A DNA stretch of 64,000 bases from Acidisphaera sp. S103 (GCF_009765975.1 NZ_LMUJ01000032.1:42751-106750); one strand, 5' to 3'; counted from the stretch's first letter, positions 36,601-40,938 are shown. Notes: generated from the sequence alone by a model not told the origin. Numbers and translations: made by a program.

Positions 36601-39600
36601 GCCAGCAACGTCACGATCGAGAATCTTGCATTGACGGGCGCCGACTACGGCATTGCGATTAGCGGCACATCGACCGGCATCACCCTGCTGAACGACAGTG
36701 CCTTCGGCAACGCCGGGGACGGCATCTTCACGCCCAGTAGCGGGTCGATCTCCGCCCTGTCGATCGACAACAGTGCGATCTACGACAATATCGGCCCAGG
36801 TATCACCCTGCAGGACGGTGTGCTGACCGCCACTCTGTCGAACGATCAAGTCTACAACAACACCAATGACGGTATCGATGCCGTCGCCTACACCGGCACC
36901 ATCGCCATCACCGGCGGCGCGGTCTACGACAACAGTGACGCCGGTATCACCGCGAACTATGCCACCACCGTCGAAGACGTGCAGGTGCATGGCAGTGCTC
37001 GGGACGGCATCGATGCCAGCGCCAATGGCGGCCGGCCGTTCATTTCCGGAAACACGGTTTATTCCAATGCGTGGGCGGGGATTTCCAGCAGCGGCGCGAT
37101 TGTGACCGACAACACGGTCTATGATCAGGTCAATACCAGCTACGACGCGATCTACTTTGGCGGCGGTGGAACGGTGTCCGGCAACACCGTCTATGGCAGC
37201 AGCACCGGCTTGTACGTGCCCAGCGGCGCGCTGGTGACGGACAACGTGGTCTACGGCAACAGCCTGGATGGCATTTTGCTTGGCGGCAGCTCTGGCTACA
37301 CCATCACCGGCAACATCACCTATGGCGACGCGATCGGTATCGCCGGCAGCATCAATTCGTCGACGATCGAAAACAACCTTGTCTATGACAACGTCACCAC
37401 CGGCATCGCACTTACCGGCGGGTCGACCATCTCGATACTGAACAACACTATTTATCAGTCCATCGGCCAGGCGTTGACCTTGTCCGGTGTGTCCAGCGTG
37501 ACGGTCGAGAACAACATCCTCTGGGTGGACGAGGGCGACATCATCAGCGTTGCGGCCGGCGCCACCACGGGCTTCGTCAGCGCCTACAATCTGTTCTACC
37601 AGGGGGCGGACGCCACACCGGCCACGCTCGGCCTGTGGCAAGGGGTGGCCGAGGCAACACTCGCCGCCTGGCAGACGGCCAGCGGCCAGGATGTCACCGG
37701 CAGCAAGACCGGCAACCCGGATTTCGTGAATATCGCCGGGGCAGATCAGGTCCTGGGCGGCCCGGGCACGCCGGTCGGGGCCGGGGCGGACGACGATTTC
37801 GAGCTGGCGGCCGGATCGCCCGCTATCGACTCCGCGAATGCCTATGTGGCGCCGTTCACCGATCTGCTGGACCAGCCGCGGCACGACGATCCTGCGACGG
37901 CCAATACCGGCGTCGGCTATCCGCTGTATGTGCAAACCAATGGCGCCGCGACCAGCCCGCCGGCCACCAGCGGCATGACGTTGCTGTTCCAAAGCGACGG
38001 CGGGGTCACGACGTTTGCGTTGCCGTTCTCATTCAGCTTCTACGGCACGACCTACACCAGCGTCCTGGTTTCCTCGCAGGGCTACCTGCAATTCGCTGGT
38101 CCTGACACCAGCGGATACGATACGCCAAGCGTGGCCGGGCTGGCCGCCGCCGCTCGGATCGCGCCACTCTGGGCACAGATTTACACCGAGGTCACCGGCG
38201 GCGGAGTCTTCTATTCGAAGACGGCCAGTTCGGTCACGTTCGAATGGGTGGGCGTTGCCGAAAATGGTGGCGGCCCGGTCAATTTCTCAGTCACGATCAA
38301 CAGCAACAGCAACAGCAACAGCAACGGCAGCTTCAGCTTCAACTACGGGGCCGGGAACGCCAACCTCAGTCCGGTCGTCGGGGTCTCGGCGGGCAACACG
38401 CAGCTCGGGTCCACGCCGGTCTATGTGCTCTCCAGCGCCAACGGCAGCGCCTCCTTGAACAACGTGGCTTCGCAGAGCTGGGCGCCCCAGGCGGGAGACA
38501 CCTATTTCGACATCGGTGCGTTCGAGTTCCAGGGCAGCAGCGCCGACAAGACGCCGCCGAAGGTGGTTTCCATTACGCCGATCCCGGCCAATAACGGCAC
38601 GACCGGTCTCGCCTTCACCGGCATTACGGTGACTGTCAGCGAGCCACTCGATCTGGTCAGCGCCAACAGCCCGGCGAACTACAGCCTGATCAAGGCGGAC
38701 AGCAACGGCCAGTTCAACACCACGGGTGCGACGGTGATCCCGGTCGTGCCGGTCTATGTGCTGGGTTCCACGACGGTGACGCTGGAACTGCCGAACGGCG
38801 TGCTGGCGGCGGGCGAATACCAACTGACGCTGTCGGGGACCCGAGCGATCTTCGATCAGTCCGGCAACGCGCTGGCTGGCAACGGCACGACGGCTGGCAC
38901 GAACTATGTGACCGTCTTCACCATCAACCGGTCGAGCGACATCGCGCCGGTCGCAACACCGCAGACCATTTCGGTGGCGGAGGACGCATCGGTGCAGGTC
39001 GTGCTGGCGGCGACCGACACGCAAGGGAACACGCTAACCTACAGCGTCGTCACAGCGCCAGCCGACGGCATGGTGTCCGCGATTACCAACGGCAACACTC
39101 TGACCTACACGCCGGTCGCCAACTTCTACGGTTCGGACAGCTTCACCTTCCAGGCCACCGATCCGGACGGTGAGAGCAGCCAGGCCGCGGTGTCGGTGAC
39201 GGTTACCCCGGTCGACCAGGCGCCGGTGGCGATCGCCCAAAGCGTCAGTGTTATTCACGATGCGCCGCAAGTCATTGTGCTGGGCGGCACCGACGCGGAG
39301 ACTCCGGCGAGCCAGTTGACCTACACGATTGCGACCCAGCCCGCGCATGGGACCTTGGTGCGGGTTGCCGGCAGTTCCGACGCCTTCACCTATACGCCGG
39401 CGGCCGGATATCTGGGGGCGGACAGTTTCAGCTTCACGGTGACCGATACGGGCAATCCGCCGGGTAATCTGGCCAACGCCAAGACCAGTGCGCCGGCGAC
39501 GGTTTCCGTGGCTGTTGTCGATCCGGCGCCGGTCGGCGTGCCGGCCAGCTATACGACGCGTGAGGGCGTAGCGTTGAACGTTCCGGCGGCACAGGGCGTG

Positions 39601-40938
39601 CTGGTGAACGACATCGACACCGCCGGCGACGTGCTGACGGCGACGCTGGTGACATCGACCTCGCATGGTAATCTGGTGCTGAACAGCAATGGTTCGTTTG
39701 TCTACACCCCGTCGGCGACGTTCACCGGGACAGATTCCTTCACGTACCTGCCGCATGGGACGTATGTGGCGGGTGCCGCGACCACGGTGACGATCAGCGT
39801 GACCGCTGGCGTTGCTCCCCCGCCGCCGCCAGGGAAGAAGGGCGCCGCGGCCCCTCCAGCTCCGCCGCTGCCAGGGGGTTCGGCCGGCGGCGACGAAGCG
39901 AGTGGTGGTGCCATGACGGAAATGGTGCCGGTTGCCGCGCCGGAGACGTCTACTGGGTCGGCGGCCTCGCAGCCGACGACCGACAGCGATTTCGTCGTGG
40001 TGCCGGCGTCGACCGATCCGACCGGTGATTCGGCGCCGTCGTCTTCGTCGGCCGGTGCGACATCGGATGGGACGCAGCCGACAGGCAGCACCTACACGCC
40101 GGCGGTGGTGATTCCGACGCCGACCGGTGATGCCGTGGTGCCCGCTGCGGCGGTGGTCGCACCGGTCACGGTGCCGGACGATGCGACACCGCCCGTCACG
40201 CCGTCGGCGGCGGCCACGGATGTACCAGCGGCGACAACCGACGCGGACGCATCTGCTGCCACCGCGGGTTCGACGGATGGCGAGACGCCGACTGTTTCGG
40301 TTGTGCAAGCCGGTGCAGCCGTCGAACCGGTGATCACGGTCACGGTGCCATCGACCGACACGGTTGCCTCGCCGCCGACATTGATGCCGGTCGTTGTCAA
40401 CCAGCCGGACGTGGTGCTCACCGAACAGGTTCCGCCGGCCATCGTGGCCTTCGTACCAGGCACCGAACGGCCAGCGGTGCCGGCCGTGACCGACGTGGCA
40501 CCCGACGCCGCGATGCCAGATGTATCGGATGTGCCGTCGACGCCGGCCGCCGATATCACCGTGCCGGTGACGATCACGGCTGCGTCGCAGCAGGTCCTTT
40601 GGGTGAACGACACGGCGGCGCTGATGGCGATGCCGGACCCGATCATGCTGCCGAGCTTCACTCAGCCGGGTGATGAGACGTCGGTGCTGATGTTGCCGGC
40701 GGCGCCGGAGATCTCGCATCTGCCGCAGGACTTCGCGGCGGCGCTGCGGCGGTTGACCGAACGGACCCCGGCGATCGTTACGTTCGTCGATCCGGTGACC
40801 GGCCAATTGGTGAATTCAGGGGGGCCGCAAGCCATGGAGCCCACGAAAGAACAGTCATGGCTGCTGGTCGATACCGACCCCGATGACAACCTTGGCGCCC
40901 TGTCATCGCGCATCCGCTGGGATAGCCACCCGATATGA
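12607..40938 (+). CDS. Giant LEPR-XLL surface/secreted protein with RTX, beta-helix and cadherin-like domains (~9,440 aa)
   Basis: This single uninterrupted frame encodes about 9,443 residues. It starts at TTG 12607 or, equally possible, at ATG 12676. There is no ordinary signal peptide. The order is: a basic N-terminus; LEPRVLLSGD (76-85); repeated alpha/beta modules to about 2,800; RTX glycine-aspartate repeats (about 2,815-3,725); propeller-like repeats (about 3,767-4,155). Next come beta-helix regions (starting near 4,177, 5,108, 5,815, 6,920 and 7,893), separated by carbohydrate-binding-like, Ig-like and malectin-like domains. Last are a nidogen-like domain (about 8,450-8,600), an SbsA-like Ig domain, three cadherin/VCBS-like domains (about 8,778-9,065) and a Pro/Ala/Thr/Val-rich tail. 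The architecture is that of a giant adhesin or matrix protein. RTX repeats sit mid-protein and the C-terminus lacks a type I secretion signal pattern, so export probably uses the linked SecA/HlyD-like genes (inference). Confidence 0.93.
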   Translation: MSKVKTHRQNRLVFPADHRVRLLMGLYQRLLRTVSQQALFARGYDGGGAPGGSRAGKATADTADRLLRTPLVFETLEPRVLLSGDPITAAAQNALLAGLQSFEAWTATQLNHQAQLAQQLPVVSTSVGDLVDLPGQVQTHLVQPIEAYFASNGAASTYEGLAAALQADPADAGGVVGVFAHGEYLFTLSTFQTSAPITAPLNLTSGTAGISLQIGTPPTLSGQATVSMALTFGYDTGSVTGAAPGFFIQPAKITEGVSLAAAGFNTTATLGAANATVTGGSASVAATATVQLQDPVAGDPNNYITPAELNGEPMTALVSTSLSGSANLTLPISSNLLAGGTQSLQLNWSGDLASVGGSNLNSLGAWAQLDTISPALVRQAVNALPGLISSAVGSAGFGAGVPVLGQDLGQLFDLGSDFTTAAAGIGNATSLDQVAAALQNNGIAVTFSVNAADNELDMLVNASNAFDTTVPYTIDTQIGGTNFVLNGSVQATGTATAALTVGLSFDTTLPDDQRLVLVENSSALSLAFTAITASPITATAALGLMRVQVNDGSLTIGAQNGSTVDPTKPATATIAFSGTSGGRVTLAQLVSSPTGSITTAYSGAIQATLPLTSPLGGNADLGMTWLLDQPAGGVPQITGAAQAASLVVAPSSLTTDPTLDAQSVAGLQTLVQWAAAVTTSADQSTALTTQMPLVNETLAQLSGLGPATSGTFPGVLNVIASAINSYAVVGASTDNFQASIISALAAFTAANPAYTFAVTATAGEIPASDTTGAEALGLTPGIDQLVFTLSVTATYASSPTFSLTPSSADDNLGFSATGTATGTVNLNVTFAIAQTSNISAQDATVVILNGLTAAATGQVSGPLPLGIGLLGATGTSGNVDLGTSVDITMTSDGTGLPQPNSIGAILGTPAGQLMTVTEQQPSSISGDFVVTSTFGILNNGTTEVTINGDPLSGSVPTVIIVGTESLDFQAFANLAPTDLLGGLSTLASAMDDVGDAPSVSGTTSEMIADVPLTDVTVGQAADFGSVFETDIVDALTASQNHAPTFDSIQQFQTELAALTGVTGSSVTYNNSSNDIDVGFTLSVGFDTTPASFTYDLTGTAGTVLGDLTNVNATTATATLSINGTGTIAVGFDFSLAPNAVQFVGATPLPTTGVLPTGSDAHFTLSLTAPGDATPTTVSVTVAAAATQANGTAAQLLTEISSALAAALTTAGLPANVVTAGMYGGALTLNLIPGMFTDMAVSTAPTDPAVYELGIAPATLPTASIVGNTALPGNGRLSADATFTVTADGGTATPITITAASTAGNSSQSQLLTQVQLALAPLNATLTNADRLPIVVGLTSAGLLSFTISGYGSTLAITAGAAAQTGLGLPTSDTVQAGAPDVYVEASAGPVPEDDVLTTNQTFTITVDGLPSMDITVYATATAGNDTPAPTGVLDPTPAQLAAEEDVTTPQQMLTNEINLALAPLNAELANAGYAQVSASIGTPASNADLDAGSTTANSDGVLFFSTMGSAATIIVQAPAGNQLGLGLDQISTAPTLSVAAGQTFNGNIDVTQLSLTGTLAVTGSVTATAELGNVEINLGPGTIAFDPTVSLSLRGSALLSNLDNPANTAAYFNEVVGGAASISLPLTAADGLGSELGLDSNAALALSAPDMFTLSGWTANTASLEGLATAQSFTFAEAKEALTQLGALVTQSAANPDGLFGQLVPLINEPLGTALGITQDFANLASDLLPGSNFTLDQLQTALNTAVTTAFGPLNSGASFGVQLTGDVLQLTLNFTPGLTATNVPINIDLPNLGLGTNPNLPGVSDIGGSVVTVTPSASFKLALDINLASPTNPVYDLDSTTQFMLGVLVTGTSGSLSLGPLGVTFAGATLLLSKTSGDTTDPATYTIGLTSTTSLATVTQQMAGSGWLSASGPVTATITGQVTVSLPLSETSDGSTTSLGSLTLTIANLGQFDRDLLAGAGSVSSQITFSPPNLASAFASADLFGNDTGILGALNTYLDQLQSVLNTDLFGLDIPVVGNALASAGSFVTQLQTDINKIGSEAGVQDIYNALTGALSAFDPATPVVQIQYLTTGSTSWDTFVTGDASALPSQVSDIEDIQIIFTLGGTWSPGTSPNLNLGLPGLGLTVTQGAVSVSAGWNLAFTLGVDRNSGPYIVTAGGSGNQSLSISNGVTADLVANVSTTAAITATLGFLALTATQPIPGQPDPDNTGDTAVQTQASLNFTAGLTGGTSTIGGETVENLTSFSGSNLNIAVTGSAEIDLDLKLGFGSGGTVDTQYPHFTAQLLIGAAAPEGSPAGTPGAWTFTSDNLDATAAPSVDLNNISLDLGDFLNNYLNTILSPLAQVLEPIQPILNFLNTPIPIINEPLVQAISDIFGGDVQNFSSIVSFVDAVVDFSNDLGASGMISLGSFNFNQFDLRQAPGSGGNSIPDDDSSQLMTDLQNPSDFTASPDDPNPLAAAEGDNSGFGSFMQEAGSGSILFPVLTNPSSLIGLLFNQQATLVEITSPELYAQISTSIDIPVYPLITANLTASFSIDARFSGGYDTYGILEAVHDAASNPGAIPGDLADGFFINDAQTQSKIGMEPATFVGIQGMIGVGASVGFGSLLSVGVGGGIGMSISVSLKDYAPSNYAPNGETAAAYAAANDGNGKTRPSEIAAWIEEFGDPLCAFNLNGDITADLFIEEQVVGLTFTQSIFNVTLFSFTAGVNCNVQFENLGTVVDGELTLYTGADFYKRDVYTEGLTGEVLSAGPSEEGNDDFTVSQKSPTEILVTASDGSSETFTGVTSLFAELGTGDNTLDVTSALKAANGDTINETIIGGTGTQEGNDTITAGGGDDLIEAGDGTAQIVGGDGSDTIYGGTTSSPGVSINIVTKKTQNADGTTSTVTQTVFGDSITGGTAGGNLIYGSFGSDLINAPGGHNTVFGGQNDYNVVITPNKGYEWGDGPQNIVTSIPNVIQAAGGNNVLVGGSGNDEIEGGGGNNTIVGGGGNNLLIGGEGSNLIYGGVFAVNVSAAVSSEAATLAKATPPSSFSISNPGGTPTPVSTTVQSTGALGQSVIFGGSPALDLVKQYGTLANWLALGLPLNGLPATETAAVAAADGPDTLYAGTLGDMVIGGAADNTIYGGAGPDTLVGGPSTDLITGGGGNEYIYDRGTATIYGGTGNDTIYGGPKSNTIYGNTVTGSNGGSDYIQGGNSDNSIYGGTGNDTIFTGSGPDTVVGDTVTGGKGGNDLIYGEGGNDTFYGGLGNVTIYGGSGADTIYGDTTGGSGGNDYISGGSGSDTILGGTGNDTIYGGGGKNTVYGGQGNDFISGVGGSDDSVFGGSGNDTIYGGTNNETLAGGEGADSIFGGLRSDQITGGSGPDTITGGGGFDIIVGGTGNDSIQGGTDGDLIHGGTGADTITGGSGAESIYAGALASEITGGSGADLLVGGASADTITGGSGPDTLYAGSAPGNVLSGGTGNDLIYGTDSIGATGEGDTITGGSGNVTIWGSAGDDLIIGGSGNDVIHAGLGNQTIYGGTGTDLIFGGPGNDELFGDLTDTALTEDTIYGGTGTSTIMGNAGDDELYGGDGRDSITGGGGNDVIYGGNGTGKTIVGGGGDATIWGSVGGDDSISGGAGNVEVFGEGGNNTITGGAGNDTIEGELTGNLISGGTGNDLLVGGEGGDTINGGLLSSPSAGTGQDTIYGDTGSTSPAVAGNDQLTGNAGDDMIYAGTGTNTISAGTGAGTQVFNPGVATVATYASTPIPEQNPELTAATSAAAALPTQVANSGVWATLAGGVGSSLAAPTTNNGGPVIVASATTRYVAWIDTQSGIPAVYVATESGSAWNQLAGSAQAGGISGLLQAASEPAIALLASGQPIVAWTAQTKTGTDIEVAEYNGTSWVSLGNVSQTGKASNAQILMVGGEPTVVWLDTTGGVSNIYAKQYNGTAWVALGTGAASGSGVSGSSTPVTEFAAATNGTNLAVTWTQAFAAAPTQIYVKQYSGGTWAALDTSASGSGLSAALYAAAAPTVAYVGNNLFVAWQQNITNPAQSETVFQQASVIYAAEYTASAWKPVQAGAETGFGISDNADISLAPKLASNGTALILAWSNESVAGAGTDTDLYVLTWNGTSFAAALPGQASGDGVAQSTGGLVDLSVTLDPNGNPFATWADLDDGAPSLRVIGTPVTPSAVTVATPSTLSTLLSGTSAGSGDVIYLSSGTYAAITLGTANNGLTIVGEPGLGAVIDGVTVTGSNVTLQGVSIAGTITASGTGFALRESRQTSGTLTLDGSGQLVIDSALTGVGVSLSGATGFELRGNTITSSGIGIAFGAGNTGTIDYNTITATTIGINIVNTFAGMILDNVITGAGIGVNYFAAAALSGNRIENNTTGVVAAVNNADGGFGFVAGSGVNFISGNTTGVQLSGQMQDQNISGNQIGVSGSGVIGGTTLSLANDINGNVTGVENFIGTIQFNRIDGNGTGILATANLNVLHNLIYNNTTVGLEVSGVSNISTSDNTFYTATGDNIRIENGSSNVEILNSILWVLNGYDIYVANNSQSGYFSDYNTLFAGPNGILVYWTQNFTDILDWQDDVALYDLHSTGSTVPEPTNGMPHFVDMQANNFQLLPMVGGQAAADAALTQGSPIVEYDTQLQNGNLLTDPGFEQGLSGWTTDAGAGSGVPSGGPSAYDGSNYFYAGAVSGDPTGFAQQQINLLQAGYSAAELDSGTLTVSFGGYTRSLSETTPDISSITITLLGATGNTLGTMTVASPNATTQWLLTNGTIALATGTRSILFQFNVTVHAGDTSYNAYIDDAFVTLTTGSGPQSALPGIGANYLTNPGFENGLDSWTASPGSSAASAGQVTGYPAAFDGSSYFAAGAAQQGTVTQTVNLLTSGLTTAQIDAGGLNLVFGGRVISGNAFPPDQGQITVTMLAADGKTVLGTSTVQAPDTTDRWALVGGTTALLSGTRFVEYTFTATRQTGETYDESFLDDAFVSTAPIGVATPDGAYQAPAMTDSSTSAAQIVLTSPVLYVNWVDNAPHLITWNNFGDAGASNQSVNIELYQETSLGSGLPSEPKLLETIAAAVSNTGSYTWIPTPATVPYGTTGLIIQVSLVSDPAVFDRSTEPFTVPQNGSTYYVNDGSTANDQYTTAPGSNRNDGKLPSAPLPNIDNVLRQYSLTSGSVIYVDPGSYSMIDPFDVSGNVNYGLGLDQGFTVQGPTNGTAAILFPAIPGNPVNLIQLEDANLVTVNNLTLQNAGRGILIQNSTGFSSTGVTITGMANEGFRADNSSITLLKNLTVSNSGSVGIYVDGTVGAITGADVTDSGLSIAPYQAGGNASLASGLYVSGSVGSVSGTFADNVGWGVYLANPGSVVVTDSTIFGNLDGLYVNGNSGTAVIGDPVLTDNAGNIVQGNTGYGIFATGSVLVTGNVVYNESGANSYGIQVQNGASATENVVYASLIGIVDDGAALVSANRVYDNAQIGIDDINQDYAGGTIAITDNVIYSNGAGIIDQPFYAETLNLDNNLIYANGTVAISIAGQSNVSIINNTIDQPVGDGIDISGSSSGIKLQNNILVIGSGIGINVAANSQNGFASDYNLFYTGGTQIEGGGGGAIGEWEGVLELSLIAWQSATFGDLDSFTANPLFVNPTGSEGVLGYVSPSQPGYDDDFHLQSQYQNFAGGSLAPIIGSSGKPVFPVINGGTSAAQSPAIDRGNASSSYANEPEPNGGYINLGNFGDTAQASESPSQYILVLAPQAGATVQEGTSTAITWRAFGFTGNVTVSYSTDGTTFTPIATGIADSGSYTWAVPANQAAGSTYVIQVASVSAPSVTGLSQTFTVSGKITDYYISPTGNDANNGLTPSTPKASIQGLEAAYTLGAGDTIFAAAGTYDVTTSIGLTGTTSGTSAGAFTITGPTSGPSAVFDRENLNSGQDVFDIQGGSFITIEDVTITGAFNGIEIGGASKGVQLLNDTVTGNSDVGILVDVNSGGTATAVTGLIIEADTVSDNGLDGNGNYYGGNQDGILVDQGNGAIQFLNDKVFGNNNAGLYLQGGYDGVGTSTIDGGAYYQQTGLYGGNGIGIDDNTGSLIENVEVYSNNNDGIYSNDNAGYSTTVPGRVIDNTVFGNGAAQIEAHTAIVTDNLVYSQLNKSRTAIELDTSSTGTGNTVFGATFGIYVDGGSEAIDNLVYDVTSYGIQYSLSAPAAITGNTIYSAAIGIYGAEYYSGGAIPITGNLIYENTTAGIELNGSGGNNADIVNNTIDELTGIGILVGGNSTATTIENNIIVMASGPALVVTPTAEGGFASDYNLFDVGSSSTVAGSTVGTIGVWEGVSYTSLASWYYELGLDQHSQVGNPDFVAPNGASGIFGFGTPGGQPEFYSPDYATNLGTFDTPFGVPIGQLTTLGAVAAGSLQLNGTWTAVYDTADSSLTSPTPGTVVTPDGPTGTTTTVTQVTYGFETDGFQNNHTYDFSAPLSGTPLLYYTTAAGSGGTATWTFTGLIPGQTYQINTLNEASGTFGTAQYVVTDGNGNVLVGSNVNQNSDYLTDFVNGGTISQAVSVVATSVVGTNVSVSTLYYTNTYPFEPEYNENEVGQFIATGTEAVLTMQAEPGSELVADTALLVPVGVNGGAGDNFHLQPGSPAIDAGDPTTPFVQEPSPNGGRVNQGYDGDTAQAQVSPSATSIQVLSPGNLSKYEIGETLPINFQTTGLTSEQPVLLLHTGGASISTGSQGNWSGDAFRTDGQTETDTQSATNIGTLAGVPTALFSTGVQEAYGSGVGQALNFDLPVANGTYSMTLYFADPSTSTAGSRVFNIVANGVTLQANYDIAAAATAQYGEGYHAVSATFTVTVTGGQGLTLDLVDVTSGYGAMINAIALEQADPSGTASPTATVQLFTNAGTWQTIASNVPVNSFGQGQYLWTVNQTSDGNTALIRVISGTVTGTSNPFLLANGGQDFYVNNSSTAGDQYTTAVGNDANSGKSPDQPLASVAALLRAYPIGPGDTIYVDTGNYTVPTNIDLPAAESGTALDPVQIIGPTIGSHAILNRGNVTSGEDVFQLAGISNVEIENLTLEGAYDGVNLTNASGVTLLNDTIANNLNDGVDVPYGAGVTNLVVKNSTIDNDGSLEYGYGVYFGYNNSGILLANDQIYNSFGDGIYLNGSGQQTVQGGSVYNSNGNGISASYALIEDVVTYGNSNGNGADGITASYSTVIGNTVFGNRSDGINAGESVVATDNLVYDELGDDGMDIGSGATASGNTVYGAANGMFLSGGAVAQDNLVYDNTSSGIYYTLSLPGAITGNTIYGNALGISGAEYYSGPTLPITGNLIYENATAGILLTGGSNQEIINNTIDQPTGTAISLAGSDGNYNAQSIDNTVENNILEVAAGPALTIAPSAETGLVSNYNMFDLTGSGVIGSWEGVNYSTLPGWYYATGQDQLSQVGNPAFVDPAGADGLLGYVPQTGAQQVVTASSASGFSTTGVWTPYFNGSDTNPADGGAGSTALESLAGSNGTATWTFSGLTPGLVYQVAVNWPGNFVAGTATYVVHDANGQGLVLDQINQYDNASTGVTNGGVGFTIIGVFTATTGSISVTMSGGVGNTILADGVLVQAIGRNDGSDDDFHVEPGSPTIDAGNPATLYNLEPGPNGGRVNLGYDGDTAQAQTSVAQTLQVLNPADLGKYEVGQQVPIDIDSSGLLQSQAVLLINAGGPTIATATQGNWQADTDLASSVSTFTNTASITTLGTVPAALFTTGDDVSASAGSALSYDLPVANGTYTLRLYFADPNSNAVGQRVFNVIVNGATMVADYDIFKAAGAENKAVELDVTVTATGGKGLDLSLVSVSGYYGAMVNAIEVDQTVSGGAVAPTVNLEVSTNDGASWSPLATNVPVNRFGQAQYVWTVDRTTTGSTALIQAVSGKVTGTSQPFLLANGGTLFYIDDSSLTGNQYTTEIGNDANSGKSPDQPMASLAALLRAYPIVSSDTIFVDTGNYVATSDAVLPVGDGGTAADPAMIVGPTNGGTVVIDRNNTSPGAGAIDDTGASNVTIENLALTGADYGIAISGTSTGITLLNDSAFGNAGDGIFTPSSGSISALSIDNSAIYDNIGPGITLQDGVLTATLSNDQVYNNTNDGIDAVAYTGTIAITGGAVYDNSDAGITANYATTVEDVQVHGSARDGIDASANGGRPFISGNTVYSNAWAGISSSGAIVTDNTVYDQVNTSYDAIYFGGGGTVSGNTVYGSSTGLYVPSGALVTDNVVYGNSLDGILLGGSSGYTITGNITYGDAIGIAGSINSSTIENNLVYDNVTTGIALTGGSTISILNNTIYQSIGQALTLSGVSSVTVENNILWVDEGDIISVAAGATTGFVSAYNLFYQGADATPATLGLWQGVAEATLAAWQTASGQDVTGSKTGNPDFVNIAGADQVLGGPGTPVGAGADDDFELAAGSPAIDSANAYVAPFTDLLDQPRHDDPATANTGVGYPLYVQTNGAATSPPATSGMTLLFQSDGGVTTFALPFSFSFYGTTYTSVLVSSQGYLQFAGPDTSGYDTPSVAGLAAAARIAPLWAQIYTEVTGGGVFYSKTASSVTFEWVGVAENGGGPVNFSVTINSNSNSNSNGSFSFNYGAGNANLSPVVGVSAGNTQLGSTPVYVLSSANGSASLNNVASQSWAPQAGDTYFDIGAFEFQGSSADKTPPKVVSITPIPANNGTTGLAFTGITVTVSEPLDLVSANSPANYSLIKADSNGQFNTTGATVIPVVPVYVLGSTTVTLELPNGVLAAGEYQLTLSGTRAIFDQSGNALAGNGTTAGTNYVTVFTINRSSDIAPVATPQTISVAEDASVQVVLAATDTQGNTLTYSVVTAPADGMVSAITNGNTLTYTPVANFYGSDSFTFQATDPDGESSQAAVSVTVTPVDQAPVAIAQSVSVIHDAPQVIVLGGTDAETPASQLTYTIATQPAHGTLVRVAGSSDAFTYTPAAGYLGADSFSFTVTDTGNPPGNLANAKTSAPATVSVAVVDPAPVGVPASYTTREGVALNVPAAQGVLVNDIDTAGDVLTATLVTSTSHGNLVLNSNGSFVYTPSATFTGTDSFTYLPHGTYVAGAATTVTISVTAGVAPPPPPGKKGAAAPPAPPLPGGSAGGDEASGGAMTEMVPVAAPETSTGSAASQPTTDSDFVVVPASTDPTGDSAPSSSSAGATSDGTQPTGSTYTPAVVIPTPTGDAVVPAAAVVAPVTVPDDATPPVTPSAAATDVPAATTDADASAATAGSTDGETPTVSVVQAGAAVEPVITVTVPSTDTVASPPTLMPVVVNQPDVVLTEQVPPAIVAFVPGTERPAVPAVTDVAPDAAMPDVSDVPSTPAADITVPVTITAASQQVLWVNDTAALMAMPDPIMLPSFTQPGDETSVLMLPAAPEISHLPQDFAAALRRLTERTPAIVTFVDPVTGQLVNSGGPQAMEPTKEQSWLLVDTDPDDNLGALSSRIRWDSHPI
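12832..12861 (+). other. LEPR-XLL motif at the N-terminus of the giant protein
   Basis: The codons for LEPRVLLSGD lie 75 residues after the TTG start. LEPR-XLL is a short N-terminal motif known from very large repetitive proteins of Gram-negative bacteria and is thought to be a sorting or targeting tag; its reader is not established. It follows an Arg-rich and Gly-rich stretch with no hydrophobic signal core. Confidence 0.9.
12870..20150 (+). repeat. Divergent tandem alpha/beta modules in the N-terminal third of the giant protein
   Basis: At least six copies of a loose module can be seen. Each has a helical stretch with a core such as LPVVSTSVGDL, IPVVGNALAS, LPGLISSAV, MPLVNETLAQL, LVPLINEPL or IPIINEPL. 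Most continue through an alanine-rich helix (for example LDQVAAALQNNG or LDQLQTALNTAV) into a beta-rich segment with alternating T/V/S. Approximate starts are 12880, 13690, 14590, 15530, 17590, 18560 and 19590. Copies are strongly diverged, so the boundaries are rough. Confidence 0.5.
21040..23780 (+). repeat. RTX calcium-binding nonapeptide repeat block
   Basis: This segment encodes dozens of GGxGxD-type nonapeptides (for example GGSGNDTIYGG, GGTGNDLIYG), which fold into a calcium-loaded beta-roll outside the cell. At DNA level it is a run of degenerate GGCGGCACCGGCAACGA-like words. A non-RTX insert lies at about 21606-21900. The block is central in the protein rather than C-terminal, unlike classic RTX type I substrates. 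Confidence 0.92.
23905..25070 (+). repeat. Propeller-like repeats within the giant protein
   Basis: About six to seven repeats of roughly 55-60 residues share the core (V/A)xWxDxxxGxxxxYVxxYNGxxWxxLG. Examples are YVAWIDTQSGIPAVYVATE and PTVVWLDTTGGVSNIYAKQY. The spacing and the alternating W/Y positions fit a beta-propeller, possibly a lectin-like or sialidase-like fold, but no catalytic motif is evident. Confidence 0.6.
27931..37810 (+). repeat. Four large super-units, each headed by a right-handed beta-helix
   Basis: Unit heads lie at about 27931, 30049, 33364 and 36283. Each head reads like YVNxxSTxxDQYTT-GNDANSGKSPDxP, followed by a beta-helix rich in NNT/GNT turns, then a SPAIDxG-EPxPNGGxxNxG hinge and Ig-like or malectin-like domains. 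The last two units are the closest: the head DNA at 33364-33540 and 36286-36460 is mostly identical, giving a period near 2.9 kb. This marks recent in-frame duplication. Confidence 0.8.
38299..38325 (+). repeat. In-frame AACAGC hexanucleotide tract
   Basis: Four and a half perfect AACAGC units encode alternating Asn-Ser in the nidogen-like domain. Because the unit is 6 bp, slippage would change length without breaking the frame. Confidence 0.9.
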
